Positions 1 to 11,686 of a stretch of 64,000 nucleotides of DNA are shown one piece after another; the first letter of the stretch is position 1, and each line of letters begins with the position of its first letter. The notes under the pieces are model-generated. The model saw only the letters and a program-made list of their open reading frames with translations, was not told the DNA's origin and ran no database searches. Made by a program: the position numbers and the translations under genes. This stretch comes from Larix kaempferi (Eukaryota; Streptophyta; Pinopsida; Pinales; Pinaceae): positions 1,175,501 through 1,239,500 of the forward strand of contig BSBM01000646.1 of the NCBI GenBank assembly GCA_027924585.1, in the 5' to 3' direction.

Positions 1-1
1 G

Positions 2-1384
2 CCCACAGAAAGTTTGATAAAAGGGTATAGTATAAACGAAAACGGATTTTTGCTGTTTAAGGACAGGCTGTATATCCCTAATGCACCTACAGTTAAGCTG
101 TTAATTTTAGACGAAATACATAAAACCCCTTATTCCGGGCATCCTGGCTATCAAAAGACTATCACTATGCTGAGAAAAGAATATTTTTGGCCTAGCATGA
201 AATCTGAAACTGCTGAATATTTAGCGAAGTGTTTGGACTGCCAACAAGTAAAAACAGAACATCAACATCCAGCTGGATTGCTGCAACCTTTACCTATTCC
301 TAGCTGGAAATGGGAAATAATCAGCCTGGATTTCATTACGGGTTTACCCAAAAACCAACATCAGAATGATTCAATTATGGTAGTGGTAGACAAATTAAGT
401 AAATCAGCACATTTTATTCCTGTTAAAACCACATACAAGGCTGCAAACATAGCAGATATCTTTCTAAAACAGATTTTTCGGTTACACGGTATTCCAAAAG
501 TCATTATATCAGACAGGGATCCTAAATTCACAGGAAATTTTTGGAGATCCTTGTTCAAAGGATTAAACACCACTTTGAATTTCAGCACCTCTTTCCATCC
601 TCAGACGGACGGACAAACAGAACGAGTTAATCAAATATTAGAAGATCTGTTAAGGATGTATGTTAAAGATCAACCAGGTAAGTGGGAGGATTATTTACAC
701 TTAGCTGAATTTGCATACAATAACAGCTATCAATCATCAGCTAAGTTTAGTCCTTTTGAGGTTTTGTATGGACGAAAATGCAACACTCCTATCTCCTGGA
801 GTAATCCAGTAGATAGATTAGTGTTAGGACCTGATTTATTGAAAGAAATGGAACAGATTGTGAAACAAGTGCAGGGCAACTTGAAGATTGCCCAGGATCG
901 GCAAAAGAGTCAAGCAGACTTGAAAAGAACTCCTAAAGAGTTCCAGGTAGGTGAACATGTGTTCATCAAGGTAAGACCAAAGAAAAGCTCCCTAAGATTA
1001 GGAAGTTGTGCAAAATTAGCACCACGTTACTGTGGTCCATTTGAAATTTTAGCTAGAATTGGTCAAGTTGCTTATCAGTTAGCATTACCGCCAAATTTAA
1101 AAGTACATAATGTTTTTCATATCTCTGTTTTGAAAAAGTATGTTCATGATGCTACTCATGTTATTGATTGGAACATTGTACAGGTAGAACCAGAAGGGGA
1201 AGTTCTGGTAGAACCGGATTGTATCCTCGGGAGGAGGGAAATTACTCTACGGAACCGGATAATTGGACAAGTGAAGGTGCAATGGAAGCACCTTAGTCCT
1301 GAAGAATCTACCTGGGAGCTGGAAAGTAAGATGCGGGAAGCATATCCCCATCTATTCCAGCAGGTAGCTGAAGAAGAAGAATAA
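2..1384 (+). CDS. Partial Ty3/gypsy chromovirus (Tekay/Del-like) integrase with C-terminal chromodomain (element Z)
   Basis: This is the 3' end of a gag-pol polyprotein; the frame is still open at the left window edge, so the true start lies outside. Counting from the TTG at 14, an HHCC zinc finger is visible (H36, H43, C73, C76). The DDE catalytic core follows as D106, D167 and E203, with exactly 35 residues between the last two. After the core comes the R/K-rich tail with the PPNLKVHNVFHISVLKKY block typical of plant chromoviruses. A chromodomain occupies about residues 400-450 (ILGRRE, VQWKHL, STWE). The enzyme inserts cDNA, and chromodomains of this family are known to steer insertion to modified chromatin. 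No internal stop is present in the visible part. The sequence after the stop leads straight into a polypurine tract and LTR. The Tekay/Del assignment rests on the LP.L..VHNVFH region and is less certain than chromovirus. Confidence 0.93.
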   Translation, partial: PTESLIKGYSINENGFLLFKDRLYIPNAPTVKLLILDEIHKTPYSGHPGYQKTITMLRKEYFWPSMKSETAEYLAKCLDCQQVKTEHQHPAGLLQPLPIPSWKWEIISLDFITGLPKNQHQNDSIMVVVDKLSKSAHFIPVKTTYKAANIADIFLKQIFRLHGIPKVIISDRDPKFTGNFWRSLFKGLNTTLNFSTSFHPQTDGQTERVNQILEDLLRMYVKDQPGKWEDYLHLAEFAYNNSYQSSAKFSPFEVLYGRKCNTPISWSNPVDRLVLGPDLLKEMEQIVKQVQGNLKIAQDRQKSQADLKRTPKEFQVGEHVFIKVRPKKSSLRLGSCAKLAPRYCGPFEILARIGQVAYQLALPPNLKVHNVFHISVLKKYVHDATHVIDWNIVQVEPEGEVLVEPDCILGRREITLRNRIIGQVKVQWKHLSPEESTWELESKMREAYPHLFQQVAEEEE

Positions 1385-1408
1385 AGTAACATCGAGGACG
1401 ATGTTACA

Positions 1409-1419
1409 TTTTAAGGGGG
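1409..1419 (+). other. Polypurine tract of element Z
   Basis: TTTTAAGGGGG directly abuts a TGTGTATGTC LTR start, 25 bp after the pol stop. Purine tracts at this place prime plus-strand DNA synthesis during reverse transcription. Confidence 0.8.
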
Positions 1420-4400
1420 TGTGTATGTCACATACCCCAATTTTATTAAAATAATGTAATTATTTTTAATATTCCTGAGAACATTATGTTAAATTTAATG
1501 CTAAGTAGGAAGGGATGACTCAGCAGAGTCTCCAGAAATGGAATGTAAAATCTGAATAATTATTATTAATAAATAAATTATGGAGACAACAGCATGGGAG
1601 AGCTGTTAAAAGAGGTTACTGGTCTAACTGGTGGATGGAATTAGGTGGAAGGACAAAAGACAAGTGGCAGCATCCTCAAACACTTCCTGAGTTGCAGGTG
1701 GCAACTTCCCTATATTTTGGGGTCATGATTCCCCAAGAAAGTGGAATCCGAGCAGGTGGCTCATTAATGACAGTTAGCCCAACTAAGACCTAGGCAATCT
1801 TTTAAATACTACTCAATGAACTGAGCTGGGGGTTCAGCAATTGTTCTAGAGGGAGAATACATTCAGATGAATGCTATTCAGGAGTCCCATTGAGGAAGTG
1901 GGAAACAGTAAGGAAGTGTTTTGAGCAGGAAGTTGCAGTAACTTGGTTCCAGTATAGCTGTTTTGGCTGAGGGAATTATTGGCCGTACTTGGATTCCAGC
2001 CGGTTAGACCAGAGCAAGCTCGGGGGTCCTGAGAAGTGCTGTCTGGGCACTCTCCAGGAATTGGTAGGGAGGAACAGCCTCCCATTGCTGTTATTGTCTA
2101 CCATCTACAGGTTCTGTCACTCTCCCTGTTGATTGGTTTAAATTATTTTTCTATGAGATAAACTAGTACAACTATGTATTGATTTGGTTCAACTTCAGGA
2201 AATCATTATCTGTACTTTCCTTTGGTATAAATTTCAGAATGCAGATGTTTTAGAAGTTTTCCTGTTTTATTTAAATAGAGTATATTATTTTATACAGAAC
2301 CTAGTTTTCACTGTTACAGTTAATAAACACTGTGTTTATGCATATGCTAAAATTCCTGTTATTAGTTTAATAATAGACAGAAATATTGATAATAGATAAT
2401 CCAGATTTATAACTATTAAACAATCATAAGAACAAATCTAGACAAATCTTAGTGTTTATTTTGAGATAATTCCTATCAGAATAACCTATCTGTATATATA
2501 TATGTATTGTATATTTTAGTAAACTTTAAGTTACAAGTCTTTCCTATATCAAGTTAATAGATAAACAAAACTCATTTAATATATTATTTATACTCAGAAC
2601 ATGTCTGACAGTTATCGATTAATAAAAAGGTGACTGTAACAATATTTCATTGTTACAAGTTTTCACAAAATCTTAAACATTTACACAGTAGTCAAACACA
2701 GACACTAGTAACTGTAGATTTTTATTTGCTTGCTATCTAGTTTTAGAACACAGTAGCCATGTCAATATAATAGAAATAACAGAGTGGTTTTTAAACAATA
2801 CAAACATATTAATACAACAGAAAGACTGTCGACTAACACAGTCATCATTGGCTGATTACAAACCATCTTAAATTATACACAGTATTAATATTATTCAGTA
2901 CAAACATCTCCCTTGGAGTAGTTCCCAAACCCTACACGGCCGTAGCCATACAATATCTCTACAACAGACTGAAAAACAAATGAAAGAATGCCTTATATGG
3001 CAGACAGACTTACAGTATCTTATTACATAGTTCTATGTTTATATTATTTCATCCACAGTGGCGTTTAATAACAATACAAGAATCAAAATAAACTTTGTTA
3101 TAATTCTTTTCCAGTCGCTATCAAGTTAACAAATTCCATATATATTTATGGAACACAAAATAGAACCTCAACTCGCATGATTAAACCCTATACTATTCAA
3201 CTATTACAGACACAGTCGAGAAACATCCACTATCGTCATTTAATACTACAAATCGAAGAAAAACGCAGAGAGATAATTATAGGGTACATCATAACAGAGT
3301 TATCATCCATTGCAGGTATCGCAGAACCCAGTTATCTTTACATTCAAACACATTCTAAATATTTTAAACAAAACACGAAAATGAAACACGGCCGTATCAG
3401 GCCAGTAATATATTAAATATAAATCTTATACAGCGAGAATTGAACCCTATGCTTAGCCATTATCGGAACCATAACCAAAAACCCTGGCCTCATACAGTTG
3501 GCCGGGAATGGCTCTCCATAAATTTAACAGGGTTTTAAAACCCCATTTCATTTCAAACAAAACAATTTCATACATATGACTGCACCTACGAACATCAGGT
3601 CGATAATGACCTCAACACACAGGAGTTTCCCTCCAAGACTCAACCCTAACCACAAAACCAGCAAAGGAAGAGACAGCCGTGGATAACCAGGCTTACCGGA
3701 GAAGCCTGCGCGGGTGACAAAGCCCTGTACACCTTCAAGAGCCGCGTGACCTGCATTTAACGAATGCCGAGAGATATTAATACCCTGTCTATGCCGAGAG
3801 TTTGATTAAATATAAAAACAACACTTGCTTAAAACAGAAATTGCTTACCTGAGTATTGTAACTGTGGAAAATCTGAAAGCCACCGGTGGAAGCAGGCACT
3901 GAAACCCCAACCCTCGTCGGGTGAAGGAGCAAAGCACACCCTCGTAACCTTTCAATGACAGCCGTGACACAAAAATCCTTGCAGTCGAAACCCTTACACT
4001 GGATTTGAAACCGTCAATAAGCACACCCAAAACCCAATGCTTGAACCCTCTCACAACATTAAGGACGATAGAGAAACTCTATCTCATATCCGCACCAGTA
4101 CAGTAAAGTTTTGTAAACAGCAGAGACTTAAACAAAGAAGGAACAACAAGACCACGATACAATGAAAACCATAGCAAACGCCATGACCAGAGCCGAAGAC
4201 TCATCTTGCTAAAGAATGGAACCCCGAGGCCATAACCATCACACTCTGCATATTATTACAGGGCTTCAATACGAAACTCATACAGGGAGGGTTTCATCCT
4301 TAGGACCCGAGCCCGAAGGCGACTACAATAATCTGTAGGGTTTACAAAATCCGCTTATATATCACAAATTGCATGGAGGAGAGTGAACCACGTAGCATCC

Positions 4401-5678
4401 AAATAAATCAACGTAGCATGGGTCGAGACCCTATAGTTCCATTGCCAACCAAATCATTATACACCGATTTTCCCCAAATCATTACATATGTAAGTCAACA
4501 TACAAGATGACAATGATATATATAATCATTTGGCACAAAGTGCATGCCTTGCAAATGAATCATCGAGATTTCCAAGCATTTGGAATGCATAATCACTACA
4601 ACGATATAAAAGAGATATAGTCAATTTAAACCATAAGTTTATGATCAATACAATCTAAATACTATATAGAATACAAAGCTTGCCAACGTATGGAAATATC
4701 AAGATTTTTGCACAATCAATTTATGTTATATATATATTAAACCAAATCATAGACTAATGCTATGAGCATGCTACATTCTCATGACCATTTAAGTAATAAG
4801 GTAGTTAACCTTAAATAAAATACCTTGATATTTAACCCTGGAAATGTTACCAAGTCTATCCGACATTTTACATAATCGCTATCATATACACTCGTCGGAA
4901 TTGCTACCAATACTATTGTAACAGTAAACAATATTTGAATAATAAATCTCTATTAATAAGATGATTGAAATAGAGCTTCATCTACAGGTTCCCATCATGA
5001 AAGTAGTTAAAATCCATGCACAGTCATGTGACAGAAATAAACTTTAAAGTTGACATTTAACATTGCAGTATAGTCGAATATAATGGAATAATGCTAGAGG
5101 CGTCACTCTTGCACTTACGATTATTATTACAGGGACAAACAGTAAATCATAGGTATTTAAACGACAATAAGTCACTTGGTGCTATGTCACCTTACGTAGA
5201 TGATAATTTATGATACAAACAATTGTTCCATCGCTAGTTACAGCAGTAACATAACATAATATTTATAAAAACAATAATTATAACTGAATAGTGTAATCTA
5301 TCGCAGAACATGTGGATACTATCTGCATAAGAAATATCTTGACGATCTTTTAAGTTGTAAGTACAGGGAATATTGATGCTCACCAAGTTCAACCAACGGT
5401 GATCCTTACTTCGCTGGCACACCTGAGAAATAAAAGACGACATATGCATTAGCTCGTAAGCTAAGTAAGCCAGTCAACTACGACTAGCTCTTCCCTTGCG
5501 GTTCAAAACAAAACAGTCATTAATTACAATCACCAAAATCAAAGTTTTTAATAAGACAGAGTCTTCAACAGATTATTTTAGTTAGTTAATTTAAAAACAA
5601 ATCAGAAATACTATCTAGTTAACATTTATTGTTGTAAATAAAATTTTTTAAATTTTTCGGAAATTTCGGGTTTTGACA
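1420..5678 (+). mobile_element. 3' LTR of chromovirus Z, about 4.26 kb
   Basis: The LTR starts with TGTGTATGTCACATACCCC after the polypurine tract and is inferred to end with TTTTGACA at 5678. The end is supported by a paralogous empty site: the sequence from 5679 (GTGCA...) aligns with 63355 onward, where no LTR interrupts it. The predicted 5-bp target duplication is GTGCA; its other copy lies left of the window. At 4.26 kb the LTR is long and may itself hold an undetected insertion. The only internal structure I see is a reverse-strand promoter-like and splice-like module at about 3400-4390. No long ORF occurs in it. Confidence 0.75.
3400..4390 (-). promoter_or_regulatory. Reverse-strand promoter- and splice-like module inside the Z LTR
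   Basis: Read on the minus strand, a TATATAAG box lies at about 4353-4363 and is followed within 30 bp by a GTAAACCCTA (telo-box-like) sequence. GC-richer transcript-like sequence follows, then in order: a CAG/GTAAGC donor-like site near 3850, a TTAAATGCAG/GT acceptor-like site near 3760, and a CCG/GTAAGC donor-like site near 3695. This is the layout of a plant gene 5' end with short exons and introns, opposite to the element's own direction. No protein family is recognisable; the longest frame (3845-4054) starts with GTG. It could be a captured host gene piece, a nested solo LTR, or chance. Confidence 0.3.
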
Positions 5679-6475
5679 GTGCAAGGATTGAGGGTTGCAA
5701 GTTTAAGTGTGAAATGGACAAAGAATGAAGGCATGCCTCTTCCTTTTTTCGAAGTGTGACATATGAAGTGTCTTTCATTTTTTCATAGTGGTCGAAGGAG
5801 AATGATGGTGCAATTCACATTCCTTCTAATGTTGTAGTGAGTGACATTGGCGTGAAGGTCAAGCCTTGAAATTCAATGTTACCAATGTCATTTATGGATA
5901 GTCAATCCCCAAGCCATCTTGAGGGGAATTTGTTTCCTGTTACTTTGACTTATGGGTGGAATTGGTATGTGCTTTGGTTGAGAATATTGGTCCCATGGAG
6001 GGCCAATGTAATTATCAAATGCCATGACAACATAGGCTAGAAACTTAGGAGGGATAGATCCAAGTGCGTATACAATTTGCATGACCACTCCAAGTGCACC
6101 ATTTACTACTCCTGATTGGGCCTATAAATTGCAAGATAGCATTACTCACTACCCCACACAACAATTTTTCTTTTCTACTTGATGGTCATCATTTTGTTGT
6201 GCATCTGAACCGTTGTTGAAAGCTGAAACAGATCATGCAATAGCCATAGCCAATGCTTGGAGCATGTATTTGTTATGATTGTTTGCAAGAATGTTTGTTA
6301 CAAAGAGATCGATTGTTGTGTCAAAGTTTGAACACTCTTCTCCTGACAAGAATCTATTAGTCATAGACTCAAGGAGGATCCATTATTCCAAGTTTGGTGT
6401 AGCATTGTGAATGTTTTTCAAATATTCCAAAGCGAGGGAAATGAAACATTGAGAAGATCTGCAATATGTTGTAAA
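5679..6475 (-). pseudogene. PIF1-like DNA helicase, C-terminal domain, pseudogene (left copy)
   Basis: PIF1-type helicases are 5'-3' DNA helicases, found as host genes and in some transposons. On the minus strand the frame at 5888-6088 reads YVVMAFDNYIGP, then RKQIPLKMAWGLTIHK, the signature of the last helicase motif (TIHKSQG in intact members; the SQG is lost in a small deletion). Upstream, around 6100-6400, other frames read VTNILANNHNKYMLQALAMA and then VVNGALGVV, in the order expected for the family. Downstream, near 5830-5875, IEFQGLTFTPMS and IAPSFSFDHYEKM fit the end of the family. Several frameshifts and stops are present, including a TGA in place of the Arg in GMRIAP. The gene is cut at 5678 by the Z LTR. 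It is clearly dead; whether host or transposon derived is unknown. Confidence 0.72.
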
Positions 6476-6545
6476 ATGAGAGAAAGTTGTGTGTACGTAA
6501 ATTTTATGTGTTTGAAATCAAGTCTAGCTAATTTATGGTTACAAG
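6452..6545. repeat. Direct repeat M, left copy (with 62997-63130)
   Basis: About 90 bp containing CAATATGTTGTAAAATGAGA and TAAGTCTAGCTAATTTATG-like blocks recurs in the same orientation at 62997-63130 with moderate divergence. It borders the helicase relic on its upstream side here but lies downstream of the helicase relic in the right-hand copy. It is therefore part of a larger dispersed or rearranged repeat, not a unit of A. Confidence 0.65.
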
Positions 6546-9208
6546 CATAGTAGTCTCCCAACCTTGTTTACCCACCTCGTTAACTTCCCTTTAAAAAATG
6601 CTTCTAAAAGATGGTAGTATAATTTGTTTGTTCTTGTGTTTCCCAACCAAAAACTTTATCAACAAAGGTCGACTCACATAAAACTATTTCCTACTTTTTG
6701 AATTGCACTCAAATAGCATTATGCCAATCGCTGATATAGAGGAATATCAATGCATGCATGTTAACTTGGGACAATGGAATGAAGTTGATGATAACTTTAG
6801 ATTTTTGATATATAAAAAAATTTGTTTGTTTTACTATTTAGGATTTTTGACATATGAGTGATTATTTATTGTATATTATTTGTCACACACACCTATATTA
6901 GCACGAGGATTTGATATATTGTTAGTTAGTTATTTACAAGTATGTATATTTCATCATATAAACAATGAAGTAAGAATGTTTTTATTCTTTTAAATACTAA
7001 TAAAGTAAAAATGTTTTTATCATTTTAATACTAATAAGGTAAAAAATATTTTATCCTTTTAAATGATCCATTGAATTACAAAATGTATTATAGTTTTAAA
7101 GACTAAAATTCACAATCAATTTAAAATAATACATGTTAAACTAAAAAAATTCAAACCATATAAAATATATAAAATATTTCTTAATAAATATGATAAAGAA
7201 TACACAATATTAAAAATAATATTGTTTAATTTAAAATGTATCAACTTTGTAAAGTTGTAGTGGACGAGTTTTAGTGGTGTAAAGGGGATATGCAGTGGTG
7301 TATAAAGGGAATATGTAAAGATGTTAACCTTTGTCAGTTGGAAAAGGCTCCATTTTTTAAATCTCAACCACACAATGGCGATAACTATTAACAAGTAAAA
7401 TAGTTGCTAAGCAGCTAGTCCATGCTCTAGATTAAGTTAAAATAAATTTGATATATTTTTGAAAATTTTAAATAATAAAAAATATGTCAAAATAAAATCA
7501 AAAACTAATATGAAATAGTAGAAGAAGCTAGACTCAATTGTCTCTCAATCTAATTGTCATTGAAACCCTAAATCACTTACACCAAATACCAAACAAATAA
7601 ATTGAAATTGCTAATTTGTAACTATATATTTTGAGAATAAAAATAGACTTTTCCACAAAGTATTAAATAATATTTTAAAAACATATTTAGATTAAATAAA
7701 TGTGATGAATAAACAAGCAAGATTAGACACATTTGTATGACCATCCAACCAGTACAAACAAAAATGAAGAGCAAATACACTACCACTTAATGCTTAATGA
7801 CTAATCTTTAAATTTTTTATAGAAGAAAGGTCATGACTCGGTTACCTTGATTTGTGTAGTGTTTATCAGAAGAGGTCATTATCATGATGTAATTGTTCTC
7901 ATCAAATTTATCTACCATTTTTAATTCCTTCCTCTTTTGTTATTTTTCCCCTCCATAGGTGTATGAAAAATAGTAAGGAGTGTCTTTATAATGCACCACC
8001 AATTAGTTTATATTTCAAAAAATTATATATATTTATTATTAATATACCTCATTTTTTCTTATATTTAATTTGAATTTATTTTATTAATATTAATACAATT
8101 CATATTCTATTAAAGTATAGATTTGTGTATAACGATTTTTAATTGATAAATTAATGAAAATTTATAACATTCACAAATATAAAAATAATGGTTAATCATT
8201 AGTTAAGAGAATTCCAATTTAAAATTTACTTCATTACTCAAGAAAATATTTTGATAAACAAAATAATTTACCATATGTAATTTTTATAATAAAAATAACA
8301 TCACAACATACCAATTTTAAATACGGCTTATCTTTTTATAATTAACTTTAATGAAAAACAATTTATCTAATTATAATTAACATTAATGAAAATATGGATG
8401 CATTAATATCAATAATAATTTAAGATCTATTTAATATAATATTAAGGTTAATAAAGAAAAAAAGGGTCACTTTCTTTCTTTCTCTAACCCACGGGCCATG
8501 AAATTTCCTCCTCCAAGAAAATGTGAAGAGTGGTTGTGGCACATGAGAGACAGGGAGTGGGGAGTGACTTTTCCTTAATATGATTAAGGGCCACTCAATT
8601 CCATGATCGCATGCAATTCCATTCTGAATAATTGTTGTTTTAATGGCAAATTTTGTGTGTGGCAACATCAATTAAATGAATGTAATGATGGGATTAGACT
8701 GTTTGATTTGCATGAGAGGTAGAGAAAGTCTAAACAATATGGCGGCGAGGGTGGGAGTTTAGGATTAAAAATACAGTTATAGAGATTTTATGAAGGATTT
8801 AAGTAGCCAGATTGTGCAAATTTCACTTTAAACTTTAAAGCAAACCAGATTGGGCACTGCAACGGTCGAAGTGTAGTTTTTTTATTGCCGAGAAAATCTA
8901 CACTCATGCTTCATTGCAATATTAAAAATTATATCATCGTGTTTAGTATCACACAATCGGATTTTCATGTTCAGCAAAGAAAGTTGCTTAATTTGTAACT
9001 TTATATTAAATTTTATATCCACAATTTTTTTTGTTTATACCTATCGTCCATGACTTGCACGACTTGCATGACACGTACCTTTCTCTGCATGAGGTACATG
9101 TGGCTCCTCACCAAAAATCCCTGCTCATCTAGGTTAACTCAGCCCCTCGTCTTCTCCCTAGGTTTTTATTTTTTCACAAAATTTTCGTAGAGTGAACCAG
9201 TTTGGCCC
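6546..9208. other. AT-rich intergenic stretch, no gene recognised
   Basis: I see no family-recognisable ORF, RNA gene or LTR boundary on either strand. The stretch is rich in A/T runs (for example 6960-7250 and 7980-8420). The longest frame (7116-7394, minus) is low-complexity Leu/Ile/Tyr/Asn typical of AT-rich noise. Confidence 0.5.
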
Positions 9209-9532
9209 TCAGTCCTCCCCAGCAGCCATGGACTCCTCTTCATGCTTAGGTTCTCCCTGCATGCTCTCCAAGGAACCCCGTGCGGTCACCCCCTCATCCC
9301 TCTCACCTACATGAGGCGGTTGATCTACGAGCATTGTCATGGTAGCCATTTGCGCCTGAGCCTGTGGATGATGAACATTCCGCGGGCTCATTTGAGGGTC
9401 AATTTCTCCCTTATTGGGCACTACACAGTATGGAACATTTAAGAGAGTTGTCAAGTGTGGAAACATTCTAGAGAGCCGTTGAGTATAGAAACATTCGTAT
9501 CTCAAAGGATGTGCACACAACATGCACAACAT
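9209..9532 (-). CDS. Unrecognised ORF, possible exon fragment cut by element A
   Basis: A 107-codon frame runs on the minus strand and ends with an acidic tail (QGEPKHEEESMAAGED). It is less AT-rich than its surroundings, which is the only reason to list it. Its N-terminal side touches the insertion point of A at 9533. Beyond A, the rejoined sequence meets a stop after about a dozen codons, so any exon did not extend far. No family is recognised. Chance ORF is quite possible. Confidence 0.2.
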   Translation of the reverse strand: MLCMLCAHPLRYECFYTQRLSRMFPHLTTLLNVPYCVVPNKGEIDPQMSPRNVHHPQAQAQMATMTMLVDQPPHVGERDEGVTARGSLESMQGEPKHEEESMAAGED

Positions 9533-9533
9533 G

Positions 9534-11096
9534 TGTTGGGCCTAGCCCAAGTAAGGCATTTTTGACAAAATAGTTTTGGAATTGTGAAGCTAAGCGCAGT
9601 TCAGATGAAAACTTTTAGGCAAGACAGTTTTTGAGGAGCTGCGATGTGAGTGCAACGCAGTATTGACAAGATGGGAATTGCGCAGTTGAGGACCGGTTCC
9701 GCAAAGTAGTAGTGCCGCAATGTGCCAGCAAGGCACCTATTTTGGGTAAAGAATGAAGGTAAGGTCAGCTGGGTGAAAGTGACCTATTTTTGGTTAAGAT
9801 ATTCCATGATTACCAAGCAGGCAGGTAAGGAGTAAGGAGAAAGGAAAGCGACCGGTCACACGCGCAGAGGAAGCACGACATGAACCGGCTAGATAAGGCC
9901 GTTAGAGAAGGAACGACCGGGTGAAAGTGACAATCGGCATGCGGTCGAAAGGGTAGGCTGAAAGCGACGTGACCACGCACAGAGGATGGCCATGACGAAA
10001 GATTCTCTACTAGAAGCCAGCAAGTCCAGTTAAGGGAAAACCATGACAGTTTTGGGAAACCTTAGGGTTTTTTCCTATGCATTGTAAAGACATGACCTAC
10101 GGGCATGATCTATAAGAAGGCACAATTTTGTAAGGGAAATGGTTGTTAGTTGTTGAATATTGAATTGTAATTGGTGAAAGCCATTGTAAAGGCTCTGCAA
10201 GCTGTGTGCGTAGAGACCTATTGAGAGAGAAGAGAGTCTATAGCTGAGTGGGTAGACTGGAACTGTTGTACCCTTCCCAAAGACTAATACAACAACAGTT
10301 CCTGTGGACGTAGCTCCCATCCTGGGGGTGAACCACGTTAAATTCTGTGTTGTATGATTGTTTATGTGTTTGCACCTGTTGATTTGCTTACAATGAATGT
10401 TGAAGATCTTGCTTATCAATTTATGTGTGTTACTTTTATGTGTATTCTCCATAAGGAATTAGATGCGAATAATATGTTAAGTTTCTCATATGTGGATGAA
10501 TGCTAGATGCATAAGTATTTCTAAGTCTGAATGAATGCATAAGTCAGTTGGATAAACATTTAAGTCAATAGAGTTCGCGCCGTGTAGCTCCCTTGAAGCA
10601 CAACACCGAAAGCGCGCAGTATTTTGTGTTCTGTTATATTGCATAAGTCCCTAGATAATTAACCCAGTCGACTGTTGAATGGATAAAACACTAAGTATGG
10701 CTTGTTGAAGTTGGTTAAGTTTGAATAGGAAGCGCAATTATCCGTTGCGCTATCCTGTTGTTGAGTAATTTCCAAACCGCGTAGTCCTTGGATGCGTGAG
10801 TTGTGCAAGCGTCTGAGCTTGTGGAAGTGTTAACCGCGAAGAAGGTGATCTTCGTGAAATCCTCAGTCCGCAGCACGGGTACCGCGACGCGCTGTTCGTC
10901 AGATCTGTTAAGCACTCATCATGTGGTTGTGGAAACTTGATTCCACAGTCCCCCCATTACTTCGCCTCGGGTGAGACCTCATCCTGTTCGCAGATTGTTG
11001 CCGAAAGGGTCGGTGAAAAGGGGTTTTGTTGGTTCCTTAAACCGCGAAGAACCTGGGTCTTTATAGAAAACCTCAAGAAAGTTATGTAAGCCAACA
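9534..11096 (+). repeat. 5' LTR of element A
   Basis: Begins TGTTGGGCCTAGCCC and ends GCCAACA, 1563 bp. A TATA-like CTATAAGAAGG lies near 10110 and is conserved in the other LTR near 60358. The sequence is closely followed by the 3' LTR up to 22096 and again from 60029, which defines both the LTR and the insertion of B. The uninterrupted target here reads AAGGTCAGCTGGGTG at about 9758-9773. Confidence 0.9.
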
Positions 11097-11098
11097 AA

Positions 11099-11116
11099 TG
11101 GTTCCGTTGTCGAGAT
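11099..11116 (+). other. Degenerate tRNA-Asp-like primer binding site of A
   Basis: TGGTTCCGTTGTCGAGAT starts 3 bp after the LTR. It resembles the TGGCGCCGTTGCCGGGGA site used by Athila/Tat elements, with four C/G-to-T/A type changes. Its role is minus-strand priming. Confidence 0.65.
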
Positions 11117-11152
11117 AAAAATCTGTGATGAGTTGCCACGCTTGAAATAGTG

Positions 11153-11656
11153 ATGTGCTCGGAAGAAAAGGTTCCGTTGATTGCAAAAATTTGGAATCCA
11201 GACAAGAAAGAAATCTGGGCTTGGTGTGACAAGACAGAAAGAGACTTCACAAGGAAGGAAAATAGAAATCCGCATCTTTCTGACATAGATTGGTTGAACA
11301 AATACTTGTGGAAAGATATTCATGAAATTTTATGGGAATCCTTTGGAAACGAGTTGCACGAGTGGCTGTCAAGATTCGGAAAGTGCAAGAACTGTTTCTC
11401 ACCAGAAGTACCGACCGAGTGGACTCCAGAGCTCATTGTGAGGCTCAAAGCAATAGATAGTCCATTTTCGAGAGCAATTGACTTTTGGGTTGACAGTATA
11501 CTAGAAGGCTTCGTGACAGAGTTCGCTGTGGACACCCTGAAATCCTACAGCTCAGCCGAATCAGAGTTTTTCAAAGGGTTCAGAGGAAAGTATCTAAACA
11601 ACCTCAGTTTATATATTAAAATGCTTTTAGCTGAGAAAGGCGTTTTAAGAATGTAG
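11153..11656 (+). CDS. ORF1 of element A, or N-terminal part of gag, function unknown
   Basis: About 167 codons are open from the ATG at 11153; they end in two consecutive stops (TAG TAA) at 11654-11659. The product is mixed alpha-like, Trp-rich near the N-terminus (KIWNPDKKEIWAWCDK) and without recognised motifs. The downstream gag ATG at 11687 is in the same frame. It could therefore be the gag N-terminus separated by the double stop, or a separate leader ORF as known in some Tat/Ogre-type elements. It is notable for being uninterrupted while gag and pol downstream are broken. Confidence 0.45.
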   Translation: MCSEEKVPLIAKIWNPDKKEIWAWCDKTERDFTRKENRNPHLSDIDWLNKYLWKDIHEILWESFGNELHEWLSRFGKCKNCFSPEVPTEWTPELIVRLKAIDSPFSRAIDFWVDSILEGFVTEFAVDTLKSYSSAESEFFKGFRGKYLNNLSLYIKMLLAEKGVLRM

Positions 11657-11686
11657 TAAAAGTTTACAGACATTTTTGAATCTGTA

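Noticed and set aside
361-588. Minus-strand ORF over the integrase of Z
   Set aside because: Antisense shadow of a well-supported integrase frame.
2184-2399. Short plus-strand ORF in the LTR of Z
   Set aside because: Lies in AT-rich LTR sequence, no family pattern.
7116-7394. Minus-strand 92-codon ORF
   Set aside because: Low-complexity composition expected from AT-rich DNA; no motif.
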